A stretch of 7,618 nucleotides of DNA, taken from assembly GCA_019105125.1 (NCBI GenBank), contig JAHRWO010000218.1:1-7618 (forward strand). The letters run 5' to 3'. Below the pieces are notes generated by a model that saw nothing but the letters and a program-made list of their open reading frames with translations, had not been told where the DNA came from and did not search any database. This document shows, piece by piece, positions 6,799 through 7,618 of the stretch. Position numbers and translations under genes: made by a program. Each line of letters starts with the position of its first letter. Position 1 is the stretch's first letter. The stretch is from Flavobacterium sp. GTDB taxonomy: Bacteria; Bacteroidota; Bacteroidia; Flavobacteriales; Flavobacteriaceae.

Positions 6799-7371
6799 TC
6801 AATTAATTTCTTTTATAATTTTTGCAGGATTACCAGCAACAACCACATTAGAAGGAACGCTTTTTGTGACAACCGAACCATTTCCCACAACCGAATTTTC
6901 TCCAACAGTAACACCCTTTAAAATGGTAACATTGTCCCCTATAAAAACATTTTTATGTATCATTATTTCAGCCTTCTGTGGTATTCCAAAAAGTCTGTTT
7001 TCAACTTCTAATGAATGCCCATCGTTGTCTAAGATTGAACAATTAACTCCTATCAAAACATTATCTAGAATAGTGATTTTTGATAGAGCTTCAATTGTAC
7101 AATGATTATTTATTGATACGTTATTTCCAATACTAATTTCACTATCTGAATTCCTTGCTTCAAAATAAGAATAATGTGAATAATAGTTTGGTGAATTTAT
7201 AACACCAATTTGAACATTTTCACCAAAGGTAATCTTACCTGAACCATTTAAAAGTAAGGGATGGAAAATTATAGGTTGTCCTGAAACTTGATTGCATGAA
7301 GACAACATTTTATATTTCAAAATACGAAGCTTTACAAAAGCAAATTGTTTCAACCGATTTAAAATTCCCAT
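6799..7371 (-). CDS. Hexapeptide-repeat acyltransferase (left-handed beta-helix), candidate sugar N-acetyltransferase
   Basis: A 190-residue acetyl-CoA-type transferase. A basic N-terminal segment (1-22) precedes hexapeptide turns [LIV]GxxxxI from about residue 46 onwards: ITFGENVQIG (47-56), ISIGNNVSIN (79-88), ITILDNVLIG (99-108), IMIHKNVFIGDNVTI (136-150), VTVGENSVVGNGSVV (154-168). It ends with VVVAGNPAKII (176-186), the classical tail of this superfamily. DNDGHS (115-120) puts H119 in the place of the catalytic histidine of LacA/maltose-acetyltransferase-like enzymes. The gene sits between an FdtB-type aminotransferase (0 nt gap upstream) and the flippase (5 nt downstream), so the natural inference is acetylation of the 3-amino sugar, the role of FdtC/QdtC. 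The sequence type, however, is closer to WbbJ/NodL O-acetyltransferases, so O-acetylation of the glycan remains possible; no symbol is assigned. Confidence 0.85.
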   Translation of the reverse strand: MGILNRLKQFAFVKLRILKYKMLSSCNQVSGQPIIFHPLLLNGSGKITFGENVQIGVINSPNYYSHYSYFEARNSDSEISIGNNVSINNHCTIEALSKITILDNVLIGVNCSILDNDGHSLEVENRLFGIPQKAEIMIHKNVFIGDNVTILKGVTVGENSVVGNGSVVTKSVPSNVVVAGNPAKIIKEIN

Positions 7372-7618
7372 TTAGTAATGATTTAAAATAGCGATAATGT
7401 GTTCTACTTCTGAAGCTTCTAAACCTGAATTCAATGGAATACTCAAAACCTCATCATGAATTTTCTCAGTTATAGGAAACGACAATTGATTCCAATTCGC
7501 CAAAGCTTTTTGCTTGTGTGGTGGAATGGGATAATGAATCATAGTTTCAATCCCGTTTTCCTTCAAATAATTTTGTAATCCTAATCGGTTTGAAGTTCGG
7601 ATGACAAATAGATGAAAG
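7372..7618 (-). CDS. fdtB: DegT/DnrJ/EryC1/StrS aminotransferase, FdtB-like, C-terminal part (5' end outside window)
   Basis: The frame is open to the window edge, giving the last 81 residues of a protein that is normally about 365-370 residues long; the TTG at 7566 is internal and not a start. The visible part reads HLFVIRTSNRLGLQNYL, then NGIETMIHYPIPPHKQ, then a SFPITEKIHDEVLSIPLN segment. These are the C-terminal hallmarks of PLP-dependent sugar aminotransferases (DegT/EryC1/StrS), and HYPIPPHKQ is typical of those acting on dTDP-3-keto-6-deoxyhexoses (FdtB/QdtB). Such enzymes use glutamate to place the 3-amino group on the sugar made by FdtA. The PLP lysine lies outside the window. The stop codon TAA abuts the ATG of the acyltransferase, implying coupled translation. 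FdtB and QdtB cannot be told apart from this fragment, so the symbol denotes the family. Confidence 0.86.
   Translation of the reverse strand, partial: FHLFVIRTSNRLGLQNYLKENGIETMIHYPIPPHKQKALANWNQLSFPITEKIHDEVLSIPLNSGLEASEVEHIIAILNHY

Noticed and set aside
6866..7105. Plus-strand 79-codon frame inside the acyltransferase gene
   Set aside because: It mirrors the hexapeptide repeats on the other strand and has no independent features.
7564..7566. TTG as the start of a 64-residue minus-strand protein
   Set aside because: The same frame continues to 7618 with conserved aminotransferase sequence; it is an internal leucine codon.
1..7618. CRISPR arrays, tRNA or rRNA genes, insertion sequences, attachment sites
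   Set aside because: No spaced direct repeats, cloverleaf-like segments, transposase frames or terminal inverted repeats were seen; coding genes occupy nearly all of the window.

Overview
The window looks like a piece of a flavobacterial (Bacteroidota) chromosome. It is very A+T-rich (roughly 30% G+C by eye), starts lack Shine-Dalgarno sequences and instead have A-rich leaders, and the encoded proteins (a solitary FtsE-type ATPase next to glycosyltransferases, FdtA, FdtB, a WzxE-like flippase) read like Flavobacterium and relatives. Genes fill almost every base. The longest clear non-coding gap is 32 bp, so there is no gene-free stretch near 300 bp.

Layout. (1) Positions 1-2906, plus strand: the 3' end of ftsE, then a family 2 glycosyltransferase starting on the base after the ftsE stop, a zinc-ribbon SAM methyltransferase overlapping it by 8 nt, and a second family 2 glycosyltransferase 2 nt further on. 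This is one tight transcription unit. (2) Positions 2875-4367, minus strand: a GT4 glycosyltransferase followed after 5 nt by fdtA, a sugar-nucleotide 3,4-ketoisomerase. The tail of fdtA overlaps the tail of the plus-strand GT2 by 32 bp. (3) Positions 4400-5542, plus strand: a single GT-B glycosyltransferase, divergent from the GT4 gene across 32 bp. (4) Positions 5522-7618, minus strand: the 3' part of an FdtB-type aminotransferase, an abutting hexapeptide acyltransferase, and after 5 nt a Wzx flippase whose tail overlaps the plus-strand glycosyltransferase by 21 bp.

How the genes fit together. FdtA and FdtB are successive enzymes of the dTDP-3-amino-3,6-dideoxyhexose pathway (dTDP-Fuc3NAc or dTDP-Qui3NAc). 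The acyltransferase is the natural candidate for the N-acetylation step. The glycosyltransferases would build a lipid-linked oligosaccharide containing this sugar, the methyltransferase may modify it, and the flippase would move it across the inner membrane. The order aminotransferase-acyltransferase-flippase recalls the wecD-wecE-wzxE end of the enterobacterial common antigen cluster. RmlA, RmlB, a Wzy polymerase and a ligase are not in the window and should lie nearby or elsewhere.

I do not see a new class of biological system here. It is a recognisable surface-polysaccharide locus. What deserves a second look is its architecture: the amino-sugar genes are split by a lone inverted glycosyltransferase gene, both convergent junctions overlap within coding sequence with no visible terminator, and a cell-division ATPase gene heads the glycan genes.
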